64,000 nucleotides of DNA from Sphingomonas sp. URHD0057 (GTDB lineage Bacteria > Pseudomonadota > Alphaproteobacteria > Sphingomonadales > Sphingomonadaceae). The notes beneath the pieces were generated by a model, which saw nothing but the letters and a program-made list of their open reading frames with translations, was not told where the DNA came from and searched no databases. The DNA lies in contig NZ_JIAU01000006.1 of the NCBI RefSeq assembly GCF_000620665.1, forward strand, positions 62,001-126,000, written 5' to 3'. The position numbers and the translations under genes were made by a program. This document shows, piece by piece, positions 8,934 to 18,085 of the stretch (its first letter is position 1; every line of letters begins with the position of its first letter).

Positions 8934-9631
8934 GGCCGCCAGGCGGCCGCGAGCGCGAAATCGGCATAGGCATGGCGGGCCTCCAGCCAGTCGCGTTCGC
9001 CGACCGCGCGTCCGCCAAACAGGCTCCGCTCGACCAGCGCCGCGATTGAAGCGAACAAGCCGCGGGCCGTGCCGGGAATGCCGTTCGAGGCGGCCAGCTC
9101 TCGGCTGGTCAGCGCCGGCTTCACGAGCAGCGGGCGGCGGCGGGCGATATCTTCGACCGACCGGAACAGCAGGTGGTGGATCGCTTCGGCGAAGCGGCCG
9201 TCACGGGCCAGACCGTCGGCCTCCTCCAGCCACGAACGAGCCCCCGCTTCCTCGGGCCGCCACTCGTCCTGCTCCGCGATCTCGTGCGGCGCCGTCAGCC
9301 TCGGCAGGCGGAGGCGCCATACGCCATACCGAAGGCGGTTGTAGAGCGCCCACAGCAGCGCCGCGGCAGCGATCGCGACGACACTCCAAAGCAGGATTCG
9401 CGCATAGGGAGCGTCGGGGAGGAAGCTGACAATCCATTTGAAGAAGCGGCCAATCGGCGCGAACCCCTTGCCGAGCCAGTCGAAGAAAGCCGCGAGCCAG
9501 GCGGGAGGTGTCGGCGTCGGCGGCGGCGGCGCAAGGTTGAACTGCACCGACGGGTCGGCGCGAAGGGCGCGATAGGCTTGAGCGAACCGGTCGGCTCCTG
9601 CGGCGGCCGATTGAACATTGTCGCTGGTCAC
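8930..9631 (-). CDS. DUF4129-domain membrane protein, first gene of the MoxR operon
   Basis: A 233-residue protein when started at the GTG at 9631, chosen because a run of six G lies upstream at suitable spacing. A longer reading frame to 9682 exists without a ribosome site. One transmembrane helix (about 90-115, ILLWSVVAIAAAALLWAL) separates a proline-rich N-terminal part from a C-terminal soluble DUF4129 domain. The domain shows the usual end pattern (arginines, SLFGGRAVGERDW, then an aromatic near the C-terminus). Function is unknown. It heads a six-gene operon and is divergent from the membrane-protein gene at 9755, so 9632-9754 must hold both promoters. Confidence 0.8.
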   Translation of the reverse strand: MTSDNVQSAAAGADRFAQAYRALRADPSVQFNLAPPPPTPTPPAWLAAFFDWLGKGFAPIGRFFKWIVSFLPDAPYARILLWSVVAIAAAALLWALYNRLRYGVWRLRLPRLTAPHEIAEQDEWRPEEAGARSWLEEADGLARDGRFAEAIHHLLFRSVEDIARRRPLLVKPALTSRELAASNGIPGTARGLFASIAALVERSLFGGRAVGERDWLEARHAYADFALAAAWRP

Positions 9632-9754
9632 GCACCCCCCTTTGCGGCCCTCAAGGGATAGCTGCCGCACGGCGTGGCGCAAGCCCGCGAAAATCGCTGG
9701 ACAGACGGCTCGCCATCCCGCAACTTTTGGCCCTAAATCAGGGGGATTTTTCCG

Positions 9755-10558
9755 ATGTCGACTGCAGCGTCTGTCTACGAAGATCGCCGGATGTCGGTTG
9801 GCCGCGTGTTTCAGCGCGCCTTTTCGGCGATCGCGTTCAACCCCGTCGTGGTGCTTGGGCTGGCGCTGGTGATTGGCGCTTTACCCGGGTTGCTGATGAC
9901 CTGGCTGTTCTTTCAAATGGGCCTGACCTCGCCGGAGGCCCTGCGCAGCGGCGCTTTTTCGTTTCGGGGCTTTTTTGCGGCGGTGATGCTGTCCACCCTG
10001 ATCAGCTTGATCATCGCGACGCTCGTTCAAGCGGCGCTGACCCGCGCCACGGTGGCCGCCAACGAAGGCCGTCGCGCCACCTTCGGCGAAAGCCTGTCGA
10101 GCGCTCTTGGAGTGGTTGCTCCCCTGATCGGGTTGAGTATCCTCTTCTCCCTCGGTGTGGGGCTCGGCTTCGTCCTGTTGCTCGTCCCCGGATTCATTCT
10201 GTTGACGATGTGGGCGGTCGCGGTTCCGGCGCTGGTGATCGAACGAACCGGGGTGTTCGCCGCATTCGGCCGCAGCGCGGAACTGACCAAGGGCGCACGC
10301 TGGAAAATCTTCGGCCTGTTCCTCGTTCTGGGCGTGGCTTATTGGCTGCTGTCGATCGTCTTTGGCCTCGTCGGCCTGGCGACGTACAATCCCGCCACCG
10401 CCACCTCTGGCATCAGCGTCGCGAACGTCATCGGCAGCGTTGTCCTCGGCACCGTTTTCAATACGCTCTGGGGAACTCTTCAACCCTCGCTGTACGTCGA
10501 GCTGCGCCAATGGAAGGAAGGCTCGAGCGTCGACAATCTCGAAGCGGTGTTCGCCTAA
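9755..10558 (+). CDS. Polytopic membrane protein, glycerophosphodiesterase-membrane-domain-like
   Basis: A 267-residue protein with about six hydrophobic helices spread over residues 25-245. Large numbers of small residues and the helix pattern resemble the membrane domain often annotated as glycerophosphoryl diester phosphodiesterase membrane domain or YciC-like. No catalytic phosphodiesterase domain is present. A strong ribosome site (GGGGG) precedes the ATG. It is divergent from the DUF4129-MoxR operon and followed by tRNA-Val on the other strand. The precise family assignment is a guess; that it is a real integral membrane protein is clear. Confidence 0.75.
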   Translation: MSTAASVYEDRRMSVGRVFQRAFSAIAFNPVVVLGLALVIGALPGLLMTWLFFQMGLTSPEALRSGAFSFRGFFAAVMLSTLISLIIATLVQAALTRATVAANEGRRATFGESLSSALGVVAPLIGLSILFSLGVGLGFVLLLVPGFILLTMWAVAVPALVIERTGVFAAFGRSAELTKGARWKIFGLFLVLGVAYWLLSIVFGLVGLATYNPATATSGISVANVIGSVVLGTVFNTLWGTLQPSLYVELRQWKEGSSVDNLEAVFA

Positions 10559-10612
10559 ATCCAGGGCGGATCTGGACTGCCATATTAAACTACTGATTTT
10601 GCGAGATAAAAA

Positions 10613-10687
10613 TGGTGGGCGTGGCAAGGATTGAACTTGCGACCCCTGCGATGTCAACACAGTGCTCTACCACTGAGCTACACGCCC
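10613..10687 (-). tRNA. tRNA-Val (anticodon GAC)
   Basis: Read on the minus strand, the 75 bases fold into a full cloverleaf. The 7-bp acceptor is GGGCGTG/CACGCCC. The D arm is GCTC/GAGC, and the anticodon stem is CTGTG/CGCAG with one G-U and loop TTGACAT. The T arm is GCAAG/CTTGC with loop TTCAATC. The discriminator is A and CCA is encoded. The central loop triplet GAC reads valine codons GUC/GUU. A run of T follows the CCA end and may serve as terminator. Confidence 0.96.
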
Positions 10688-10762
10688 ACCCGGGGTACGG
10701 CCATGGCCGGAAGGCTGGGCATGTAGAGGCAGCCTCGCGGCCGCGCAACCCGGAGCGGGCGC

Positions 10763-11503
10763 TTATCTCCGGACCGTGCGCTGGAACTCGTCAAGCTTGA
10801 CCCGAAGGCCCGCCGGGACGGCGTCGGGCGTCCCTCTGGTCATGGCCGACCAGCGCACGACGCCATTCGCATCGGTCGCCGACACCCCGAGGTAGGGCTC
10901 GCCGCTCCACATCACGAGCTTGCCGGTAATCGACATGTGTCCCCGGGTGTCGCGCTCAACATCGAAGCCGCGCTTGCTGAGCTCGGCCAGCATCAGCTCG
11001 CTCGTCGCCCGCGCCAGCGGATCGTACCGCGGGTCGCCGGTCTGGTTGGCGATGTCGGTCATCGCGATATCGGGCCGGGAGGTCATCGAGCGTACCGCGA
11101 GCACGGCGCCGATCCCGACGAGGATGGCAACGGCCGTAGCGGTGATCACGCGCCAGCGCGCCGGCCTCGAAGCGGGTGCGGAAGCGGAGCCGATCAGGCG
11201 ATAGCCCCGCTTGGGGATCGTCTCGATCAGCTTGGCGTCGCGAGCGTCGTCATCGAGAGCGCGCCGCAGCTGCCCGACCACCACGGCGACGCTGTTTTCC
11301 GACAGCGAGCGGCCGCTCCATACTTCCTGGATCAGTTGTTCGTGCGTAACCACGCCGCCGCGCGCGGCGCACAGCAGCTCGAGCGTCTTCGCGGCGCGCG
11401 GCTCGAGCCGGCGGACCTCGGACCGGCGCCTGAGCTCGCCGGCCGCGGGGTGGAAACGCCACTCGCCAATGCGGTGACCGCCGATGTCGCTGACGAGATT
11501 CAT
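10763..11503 (-). CDS. Membrane-anchored winged-helix transcriptional regulator (CadC/ToxR-like)
   Basis: A 246-residue protein. The N-terminal 105 residues form an OmpR/PhoB-type winged helix without a receiver domain: the recognition region contains NSVAVVVGQLRRALDDD and the wing ends with KRGYRL. A single transmembrane helix follows at about 117-137 (VITATAVAILVGIGAVLAV), then a periplasmic domain of about 100 residues. This is the CadC/ToxR layout, in which a periplasmic signal directly controls a cytoplasmic DNA-binding domain. No target operon is evident. Neighbours are tRNA-Val and cpdR. Confidence 0.85.
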   Translation of the reverse strand: MNLVSDIGGHRIGEWRFHPAAGELRRRSEVRRLEPRAAKTLELLCAARGGVVTHEQLIQEVWSGRSLSENSVAVVVGQLRRALDDDARDAKLIETIPKRGYRLIGSASAPASRPARWRVITATAVAILVGIGAVLAVRSMTSRPDIAMTDIANQTGDPRYDPLARATSELMLAELSKRGFDVERDTRGHMSITGKLVMWSGEPYLGVSATDANGVVRWSAMTRGTPDAVPAGLRVKLDEFQRTVRR

Positions 11504-11587
11504 GACTGATGCCCATAGCGGAGCAGTGCGCGGGCGGCGAGATTGGCTCTGAATCGGACTTCCAGAAAGGTAGAGACGGCGGCAGGC

Positions 11588-11971
11588 CTAAAGCTGCCCG
11601 TGCTGGTCCTCCGTCTGGAACATCCGGTCGACCTCCATGACGAGGTCTTTCAAGTGGAACGGCTTGGAGAGGAGCTTGGCCTCCGGCGCGGTGCGGCCGC
11701 CCTGAAGCGCGACGGCGGCGAAGCCGGTGATGAACATGACGCGGATCGACGGGTCGATCGCGCTCGCTTTCTGGGCCAGCTCGATGCCGTCCATCTCCGG
11801 CATCACGATGTCGGTCAGCAACAGGTCGAAGCGCTCGGTCTCGAGCAGCGGCATCGCCTCGGTGCCGCAGCCGACGGCCTGGACGTCATAACCGACCCGC
11901 TGCAGCGCACGCTGCAGATACTCGCGCATCGACGTATCGTCTTCGGCTAGAAGGATTCTCGCCATGGCCAT
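11588..11971 (-). CDS. cpdR: CpdR-type response regulator
   Basis: A 127-residue stand-alone receiver domain. Acidic pocket Asp11-Asp12, phospho-acceptor Asp54 in LLLTDIVMPEMDG, and a conserved Lys in LSKPFHL are present. VMFITGFAAVAL is characteristic of the CpdR family. In Caulobacter, unphosphorylated CpdR primes the ClpXP protease for degradation of cell-cycle proteins such as PdeA and CtrA, and the CckA-ChpT relay inactivates it. The C-terminus here (HGQL) does not end in the two alanines described for Caulobacter CpdR. It is divergent from the N-formylglutamate amidohydrolase gene, a neighbour pair conserved in many alphaproteobacteria. Confidence 0.87.
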   Translation of the reverse strand: MAMARILLAEDDTSMREYLQRALQRVGYDVQAVGCGTEAMPLLETERFDLLLTDIVMPEMDGIELAQKASAIDPSIRVMFITGFAAVALQGGRTAPEAKLLSKPFHLKDLVMEVDRMFQTEDQHGQL

Positions 11972-12024
11972 GTGTATGCTCTGATCGATTGCGTTTTGCC
12001 AGAAGCGAATAACACATTCGTGCG

Positions 12025-12912
12025 TTGCAGCGCCTCAAGGCGAGTCCTAAACTGGCACGAATTTTAACCGTGACGCCCCTCCCTCCTCCAGTCGCGCACC
12101 CGGCCCGCGGGCCATTGCCGGTGCTGCTCTCGGTTCCGCATTCGGGCCGCGACTATCCCGCTTGGCTGATCGACATGGCCGCGGCGGGACGGCCATCGCT
12201 GACAGCGCTGGAAGACCCACTGGTGGACCGCCTGGTGTGGCGCGCGGTCGGCAAGGGTGTTGGGGCAATCATTGCCCAGGCGCCACGCGCAGCGGTCGAC
12301 TGCAATCGCGCCGAGGACGAAGTCGACCCGTCCGTGATCGATGGCGCGCGCCGGTCGCGGGTGACCGCGCGGGCGCGCGGCGGGCTCGGCATCGTTCCCG
12401 CGCGAACGCTTCAACATGGTTTCCTGTGGCGCCGCGCGATCAGTCCCGCGCAGCTCGATGCGCGGCTCGACCAGGCGCACCGGCCTTATCACCAGGCGAT
12501 CGCGGACGAACTGTCGCTATTGCTCGACCGCTTCGGCTGCGCGCTTCTGCTCGATTGTCATTCGATGCCACCGCCCGCGGCGGGGATCGCTTCGGTGATC
12601 TTCGGCGACCGTCGCGGCCGCACCGCGGATGCCTGGCTGAGCCAGGAAGCGTTGGCCATTGCCGACCGCTGTGGTTTCGCGGCGGGGCTCAACGACCCGT
12701 TTGCCGGCGGCCACGTCATCGAGCGCCACGCGCGCCCGGCACACGGCGTCCACGCGCTTCAGATCGAGATCGACCGCAGCTGCTATCTCGACGCCAGGCT
12801 CACCGCGCCGGGCCCGGGATTCGACCAAGCCGCCGGCCTGATCGAGGCGCTCGCAATTGGCCTCGGCGAAGCCTTGCTCGGCCGCCACCAGTTCGCGACG
12901 GCGGCCGAATAG
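12025..12912 (+). CDS. N-formylglutamate amidohydrolase
   Basis: Up to 295 residues of the FGase family, enzymes that hydrolyse N-formylglutamate to glutamate and formate. Conserved blocks include VPHSGRDYP near the N-terminus, a central DCNRAEDE, and the metal-site block DCHSMPPP. The exact start is uncertain: the listed start is TTG, and an in-frame GTG at 12070 is equally possible. Neither has a good ribosome site. It is not in a histidine-utilisation operon, so the histidine link of HutG cannot be assumed. It is divergent from cpdR and convergent with SapC, with the two stops 4 bases apart. Confidence 0.85.
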   Translation: MQRLKASPKLARILTVTPLPPPVAHPARGPLPVLLSVPHSGRDYPAWLIDMAAAGRPSLTALEDPLVDRLVWRAVGKGVGAIIAQAPRAAVDCNRAEDEVDPSVIDGARRSRVTARARGGLGIVPARTLQHGFLWRRAISPAQLDARLDQAHRPYHQAIADELSLLLDRFGCALLLDCHSMPPPAAGIASVIFGDRRGRTADAWLSQEALAIADRCGFAAGLNDPFAGGHVIERHARPAHGVHALQIEIDRSCYLDARLTAPGPGFDQAAGLIEALAIGLGEALLGRHQFATAAE

Positions 12913-12916
12913 AGCG

Positions 12917-13708
12917 TCAGGCGTCGGTCGTCACGGGCTGCGGAACCGGTACCGGCGCCTTGCCCAGCTGCATCTGCCGCCCGAACACTTCGCGCATCTG
13001 GCTCAGTGAGAAGAGGTGAGCGAAGATCAGCGCGAGCATGCCGTTCTGGTTCATCTTGCGCAGCTCGTCGCCGCGCATGTCGCGCAGCTTGTCTTCGTCG
13101 ATCATGCGGAAGCCGCGGTAGATGAAGGGCTGGTCGGACCCTTCCGGCTGGATCGCAACTTCGCCGTCCATCAGGAGGTTGCTCGTCTTGAGCTCCTCGA
13201 CAAAGGCGCCGGTGCGCTGGCCGGCGGCCTCGAACTGCTCGCAAAACTGCAGGATCGCCTTGGTCGCATCGCTCGGCTGATCGCCGTCGAACAGCGCCTG
13301 GCCCTCCTCGAAATCGCCGACCGCATCGGCGGTCGGGTCGAAGCACAACGACAGCTCGTCGGTGTCCGGGCGCAGCCGGGCCAGCATGAACGGATAGCGG
13401 CGGATATAGGCCGGGATGTAAATGCCCTGCTCGCGCGGGCGGCCGTCTTCGTCGAGGAACACGTTGACGCCCTCGTTGAGGCCCATCAGCGCGATCGGGA
13501 CGGGATTGTCGCCGATCGAGAAGACGATCGGATAGTGGCGCTGGGCGAGACCGAATTCGTCGACGGTTACCGGAATTGCATGGGTCTGACCGATCTGACC
13601 CATCTTGAGCATGGTGCGGACCTTCATGGTGCCATGCTGGGTGACGTTGACCGGCTCGAGCGTCTGATAGAAAAGCGGCAGCTGTGGGTTCTGGGCGGCA
13701 GTCGCCAT
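12917..13708 (-). CDS. SapC-family protein
   Basis: A 263-residue protein with the SapC-family pattern. The N-terminal region has a PLFYQTLEPVN motif and a HAIPVTVDEF block (pattern HA-P-EF). A Tyr-rich middle (IYIPAYIRRYPFML) and a C-terminal region with FAHLFSLSQM follow. SapC was named for an S-layer/peptide-transport association in Campylobacter, but in sphingomonads and Caulobacter relatives the role is unproven. It is often found near TonB receptors. The start at 13708 was chosen because AGGAGAG lies 10 bases upstream, and the longer reading frame lacks this. Confidence 0.85.
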   Translation of the reverse strand: MATAAQNPQLPLFYQTLEPVNVTQHGTMKVRTMLKMGQIGQTHAIPVTVDEFGLAQRHYPIVFSIGDNPVPIALMGLNEGVNVFLDEDGRPREQGIYIPAYIRRYPFMLARLRPDTDELSLCFDPTADAVGDFEEGQALFDGDQPSDATKAILQFCEQFEAAGQRTGAFVEELKTSNLLMDGEVAIQPEGSDQPFIYRGFRMIDEDKLRDMRGDELRKMNQNGMLALIFAHLFSLSQMREVFGRQMQLGKAPVPVPQPVTTDA

Positions 13709-13914
13709 CCTGATTTCTCTCCTGGGGGGCGGGCTTACGGCTTTGGACGAGCAGCGCAGGCCTGCCGATAAGCAGTGCGAGCCGCCTCTATTGGCCTCGC
13801 CTCGATTCCGCAAGCCGCGGGGCTGCCTCCGCTTGGTGCATTCGCCTTGCGGATCAGTTCATTGATCATTCAACGCACCGCTGCGAAGCCCGGCCTCGAG
13901 ATGGCGGGGACAGC

Positions 13915-14358
13915 GTGACTCCTGGGACGATGTTCGGCGTGTGGCCGTTCCTGCTGGCTTTGTTCGCCGTGCAGAGCGGGCCGGCGCCCCAGACCATCAC
14001 CCGCATGGTCGTCGAGCAGACGGTAGTTTGGCGGGTCCCGCTCCAGCCCCGGCCGATGATGGCGCAGATCGAGTGGATCGAGGGAGCGGGCCTTAAATGC
14101 ATCCCCGTCGAGAACATCCGGCGCGCGCTGCTGTCGGGGCCCGAACGTGTCGATTTCGTCTTCGCCCGCGGAGCGCGAGTTCGGGCTGAATTCGATGAGG
14201 ACTGCCCGGCACTCGATTATTACGGCAACTTCTACCTGCAGCCGCGGGACGGCAAGCTGTGCGCCGGCCGCGATGTGGTCCATTCGCGGATCGGGGGAAG
14301 TTGCACAATCGGCAGCTTCCGGCGCCTCGTGCCGCGCCTGAAACGCCAGATTCCTTGA
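13915..14358 (+). CDS. Secreted hypothetical protein
   Basis: A 147-residue protein starting at GTG, preceded by GGGG at 7 bases; an ATG five codons on is the alternative. A hydrophobic N-terminus (FGVWPFLLALFAVQSG) looks like a signal peptide. The mature part contains four cysteines (in GLKCIP, DEDCPA, KLCAGR and GSCTIG), which could form two periplasmic disulfides. No catalytic motif is recognised. It lies between the divergently transcribed SapC gene and the RNA helicase. Its function is unknown. Confidence 0.65.
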   Translation: MTPGTMFGVWPFLLALFAVQSGPAPQTITRMVVEQTVVWRVPLQPRPMMAQIEWIEGAGLKCIPVENIRRALLSGPERVDFVFARGARVRAEFDEDCPALDYYGNFYLQPRDGKLCAGRDVVHSRIGGSCTIGSFRRLVPRLKRQIP

Positions 14359-14446
14359 CTTTTCGGGCTGCGGCCTCAAATAGCTGAGGCTTGGTTGCCG
14401 CGCTTTGACGCAGTGCCGCCGCATAACTCTATCTTCCGGATTTTGA

Positions 14447-15844
14447 ATGTCTTTTGCCGATCTCGGCCTTTCTGATGAATTGCTTCGCGCGGTCGCTGAC
14501 AGCGGCTATGGCGAGCCAACGCCGATCCAACGGGCGGCGATCCCCTCGGTTCTGATGGGCAAGGACCTGGTCGGCATCGCCCAGACCGGGACCGGCAAGA
14601 CGGCCGGGTTTGTCCTGCCGATGATCGACATCCTGCACGAAGGCCGGAGCCGGGCGCGTATGCCGCGCTCGCTGATCCTCGAGCCGACGCGCGAGCTGGC
14701 GCAGCAGGTGTCGGAGAATTTCGAGAAATACGGCAAGTACCACCCGCTTTCGATGGCGCTGCTAATGGGCGGTGTTCAAATGGGCGACCAGGTGAAGGCG
14801 CTAGAAAAGGGAGTCGACGTGCTGATAGCGACGCCGGGGCGGCTGATGGACCTGTTCGGCCGCGGCAAGATCATGCTCACCGACTGCAAGCTGCTGGTGA
14901 TCGACGAAGCCGACCGGATGCTCGACATGGGCTTCATCCCGGACATCGAGGAAATCTGTTCCAAGCTTCCGAAGAGCCGCCAGACCCTGCTCTTTTCGGC
15001 GACGATGCCGCCGCCGATCCAGAAGCTCGCCGCGAAATTCCTCACCGATCCCAAGCGGATCGAAGTCGCGCGGCCGGCCACCGCGAACGTCAACATCGAG
15101 CAACGGCTGGTCGAAGTTCGCGGCGACAAGAAGAAGGACGCGCTGCGCGACATCCTGCGTCACGAGGAATTCAGGAACGCGATCGTCTTCTCCAACCGCA
15201 AGACCACCGTCCGCGAGCTGGCCTCAAGCCTCAAGCGCTCGGGCTTCTCGGTCGGCCAGATCCAGGGTGATATGGACCAGTCCGATCGCATCGCCGAGTT
15301 CGACCGGTTCAAGAAGGACGAGATCAACATCCTCGTCGCCTCGGACGTCGCCGCGCGCGGGCTCGACGTCAAAGGCGTCAGCCACGTGATCAACTTCGAC
15401 GTGCCGTGGCAGCCCGACGATTACATCCATCGCATCGGCCGCACGGGCCGCGCCGGCTTGACCGGGATCGCCATCACACTGGCCACCCGCGAGGACCGCG
15501 AGGCGGTAGCCGCGATCGAGAAGCTGATCGGCCACAAGATCACCCGGGTGGGGACGGCGGAAGACCAAGCGACGCCCGCCGAATCGCCCAGAGCCCGCGA
15601 AACGAAAGAAGCGGTGGAGGCGACCAAACCGCGCGAGGACAGAAGGCCTGCGCCCAAGCCGCGCGAGACCAGAGAGCCAGCGCCCGAGCCGCGCGAGGCC
15701 AGAAAGCCGGCGCCCGAGCCCAAAGCGAAGCCCGCGCCGGCGAAGACACAGGAACCACCGGCCGAACGTTCGCCCGTGGTCGAGGACATGCAAAGCGAGT
15801 GGAACGGCCCGCTCCCCAGCTTCCTGTCCCACCGCGCAAGCTAG
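14447..15844 (+). CDS. DEAD-box ATP-dependent RNA helicase (RhlE-like)
   Basis: A 465-residue helicase with the complete motif set: Q-motif GYGEPTPIQ, motif I AQTGTGKT, Ia PTRELAQQ, Ib TPGRL, II DEAD, III SAT, IV IVFSNRK, V ARGLDVKGV and VI HRIGRTGR. The catalytic core covers about residues 1-375. The last 90 residues are a low-complexity Pro/Arg/Lys/Glu tail in which a unit of the form PRE-x-R-x-PAP-x repeats three times. Such basic tails in RhlE/DbpA relatives help RNA binding. No strong ribosome site is seen before the ATG. It is probably monocistronic. Confidence 0.93.
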   Translation: MSFADLGLSDELLRAVADSGYGEPTPIQRAAIPSVLMGKDLVGIAQTGTGKTAGFVLPMIDILHEGRSRARMPRSLILEPTRELAQQVSENFEKYGKYHPLSMALLMGGVQMGDQVKALEKGVDVLIATPGRLMDLFGRGKIMLTDCKLLVIDEADRMLDMGFIPDIEEICSKLPKSRQTLLFSATMPPPIQKLAAKFLTDPKRIEVARPATANVNIEQRLVEVRGDKKKDALRDILRHEEFRNAIVFSNRKTTVRELASSLKRSGFSVGQIQGDMDQSDRIAEFDRFKKDEINILVASDVAARGLDVKGVSHVINFDVPWQPDDYIHRIGRTGRAGLTGIAITLATREDREAVAAIEKLIGHKITRVGTAEDQATPAESPRARETKEAVEATKPREDRRPAPKPRETREPAPEPREARKPAPEPKAKPAPAKTQEPPAERSPVVEDMQSEWNGPLPSFLSHRAS

Positions 15845-15918
15845 GCACAGCGCTGACACTGGAAAGCGCTGGCGGCGCTCCCTAGCTCCTTCGTCGGCTG
15901 GCCAGCGAAGGAATCCCC

Positions 15919-16839
15919 ATGACCGACGACACGACCGAGTATGTTCCGCCGAAAGTCTGGACCTGGGAACAGCCGAGCGGAGGCCAGTTCGCCAATATCA
16001 ACCGCCCGATCGCCGGCGCTACGCACGACGCCGAGCTGCCGGTCGGCAAACATCCCTTCCAGCTTTATTCCCTCGCCACGCCGAACGGCCAAAAAGCCGG
16101 CATCATGTTCGAGGAGCTGCTCGCCAGGGGGCACACGGACGCCGAATATGACGCCTGGCCGATCCGCATCGGCGAAGGCGACCAGTTCGGCAGCGGCTTC
16201 GTCGCCATCAACCCCAATTCGAAGATCCCTGCCCTGGTCGACCGCAGCGGGCCCGAGCCGGTGCGCGTGTTCGAATCCGGCGCCATCCTCGTCTATCTCG
16301 CCGAGAAGTTCGGGGAATTCCTCCCCAAGTCGGGCCCCGAGCGCGCCGAGACCCTGTCCTGGCTGTTCTGGCAAATGGGCAGCGCACCCTTCCTCGGAGG
16401 CGGCTTCGGCCACTTCTTCGCTTACGCGCCGACCAAGCAGGAATATCCAATCAACCGCTATTCGATGGAAGCCAAGCGGCAGTTCGATGTGCTCAATCGT
16501 CGTCTTGCCGAGAACGAATATATCGCGGGCGCGGACTACAGCATCGCCGACATCGCCATCTGGCCGTGGTACGGCGGTGTCGCGCTCGGCCGGTCCTACG
16601 CCGGGGCCGACGAATTCCTCGCGACTCATGAGTATGAGCACGTCATGCGCTGGGCGAAGGCGATCGACGCTCGCCCGGCGGTCAAGCGCGGCCGCATCGT
16701 CAACAAGATGACCGGCGACGAAAGCGAGCAATTGCACGAGCGCCACGACGCCAGCGACTTCGATCTGCGGACCGAGGACAAGGTTCCGCTGACCCCGGAA
16801 CTGGAAGATGCCGCCGCGGTCAGCGACGACGCGATCTAA
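15919..16839 (+). CDS. yghU: YghU-type glutathione S-transferase / disulfide-bond oxidoreductase
   Basis: A 306-residue protein of the nu-class GST group (YghU/YfcG). The N-terminal extension before the thioredoxin fold contains NINRPIAGATHD, typical of YghU. The glutathione-contact segment NPNSKIPALVD and VFESGAILVYLAE follow, then an all-helical C-terminal domain. E. coli YghU reduces disulfides using two bound glutathiones and lacks the usual Ser/Cys chemistry. The ribosome site GAAGGAAT precedes the ATG. It is convergent with tgt, and palindromic repeats lie in between. Confidence 0.9.
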   Translation: MTDDTTEYVPPKVWTWEQPSGGQFANINRPIAGATHDAELPVGKHPFQLYSLATPNGQKAGIMFEELLARGHTDAEYDAWPIRIGEGDQFGSGFVAINPNSKIPALVDRSGPEPVRVFESGAILVYLAEKFGEFLPKSGPERAETLSWLFWQMGSAPFLGGGFGHFFAYAPTKQEYPINRYSMEAKRQFDVLNRRLAENEYIAGADYSIADIAIWPWYGGVALGRSYAGADEFLATHEYEHVMRWAKAIDARPAVKRGRIVNKMTGDESEQLHERHDASDFDLRTEDKVPLTPELEDAAAVSDDAI

Positions 16840-16842
16840 ACC

Positions 16843-16870
16843 GTGCCCCTGCGGAGGCAGGGGCCCAGAC
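16843..16870. repeat. Palindromic interspersed element, copy 1
   Basis: A perfect 8-bp inverted repeat (GCCCCTGC / GCAGGGGC) around GGAG, with CCCAG on its right flank. It closely matches, in reverse orientation, the element at 16900-16926. The sequence resembles the CCTGC-GAAGGC-GCAGG palindromes I recall as dispersed in sphingomonad genomes. It lies directly after the yghU stop and may also act as a transcript end. Confidence 0.7.
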
Positions 16871-16881
16871 GCGCGAAGCGC

Positions 16882-18072
<1,191 letters not shown>

Positions 18073-18085
18073 CTACATCCGCGCC

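Noticed and set aside
10612-10800. Plus-strand ORF of 62 codons at the tRNA
   Set aside because: It lies across tRNA-Val read in antisense; the cloverleaf explains the sequence.
12053-12072. Sigma-54-like TGGCACG element upstream of the amidohydrolase
   Set aside because: The -24 part fits but the -12 part (TTAAC) does not match TTGCW, and the gene start here is itself uncertain.
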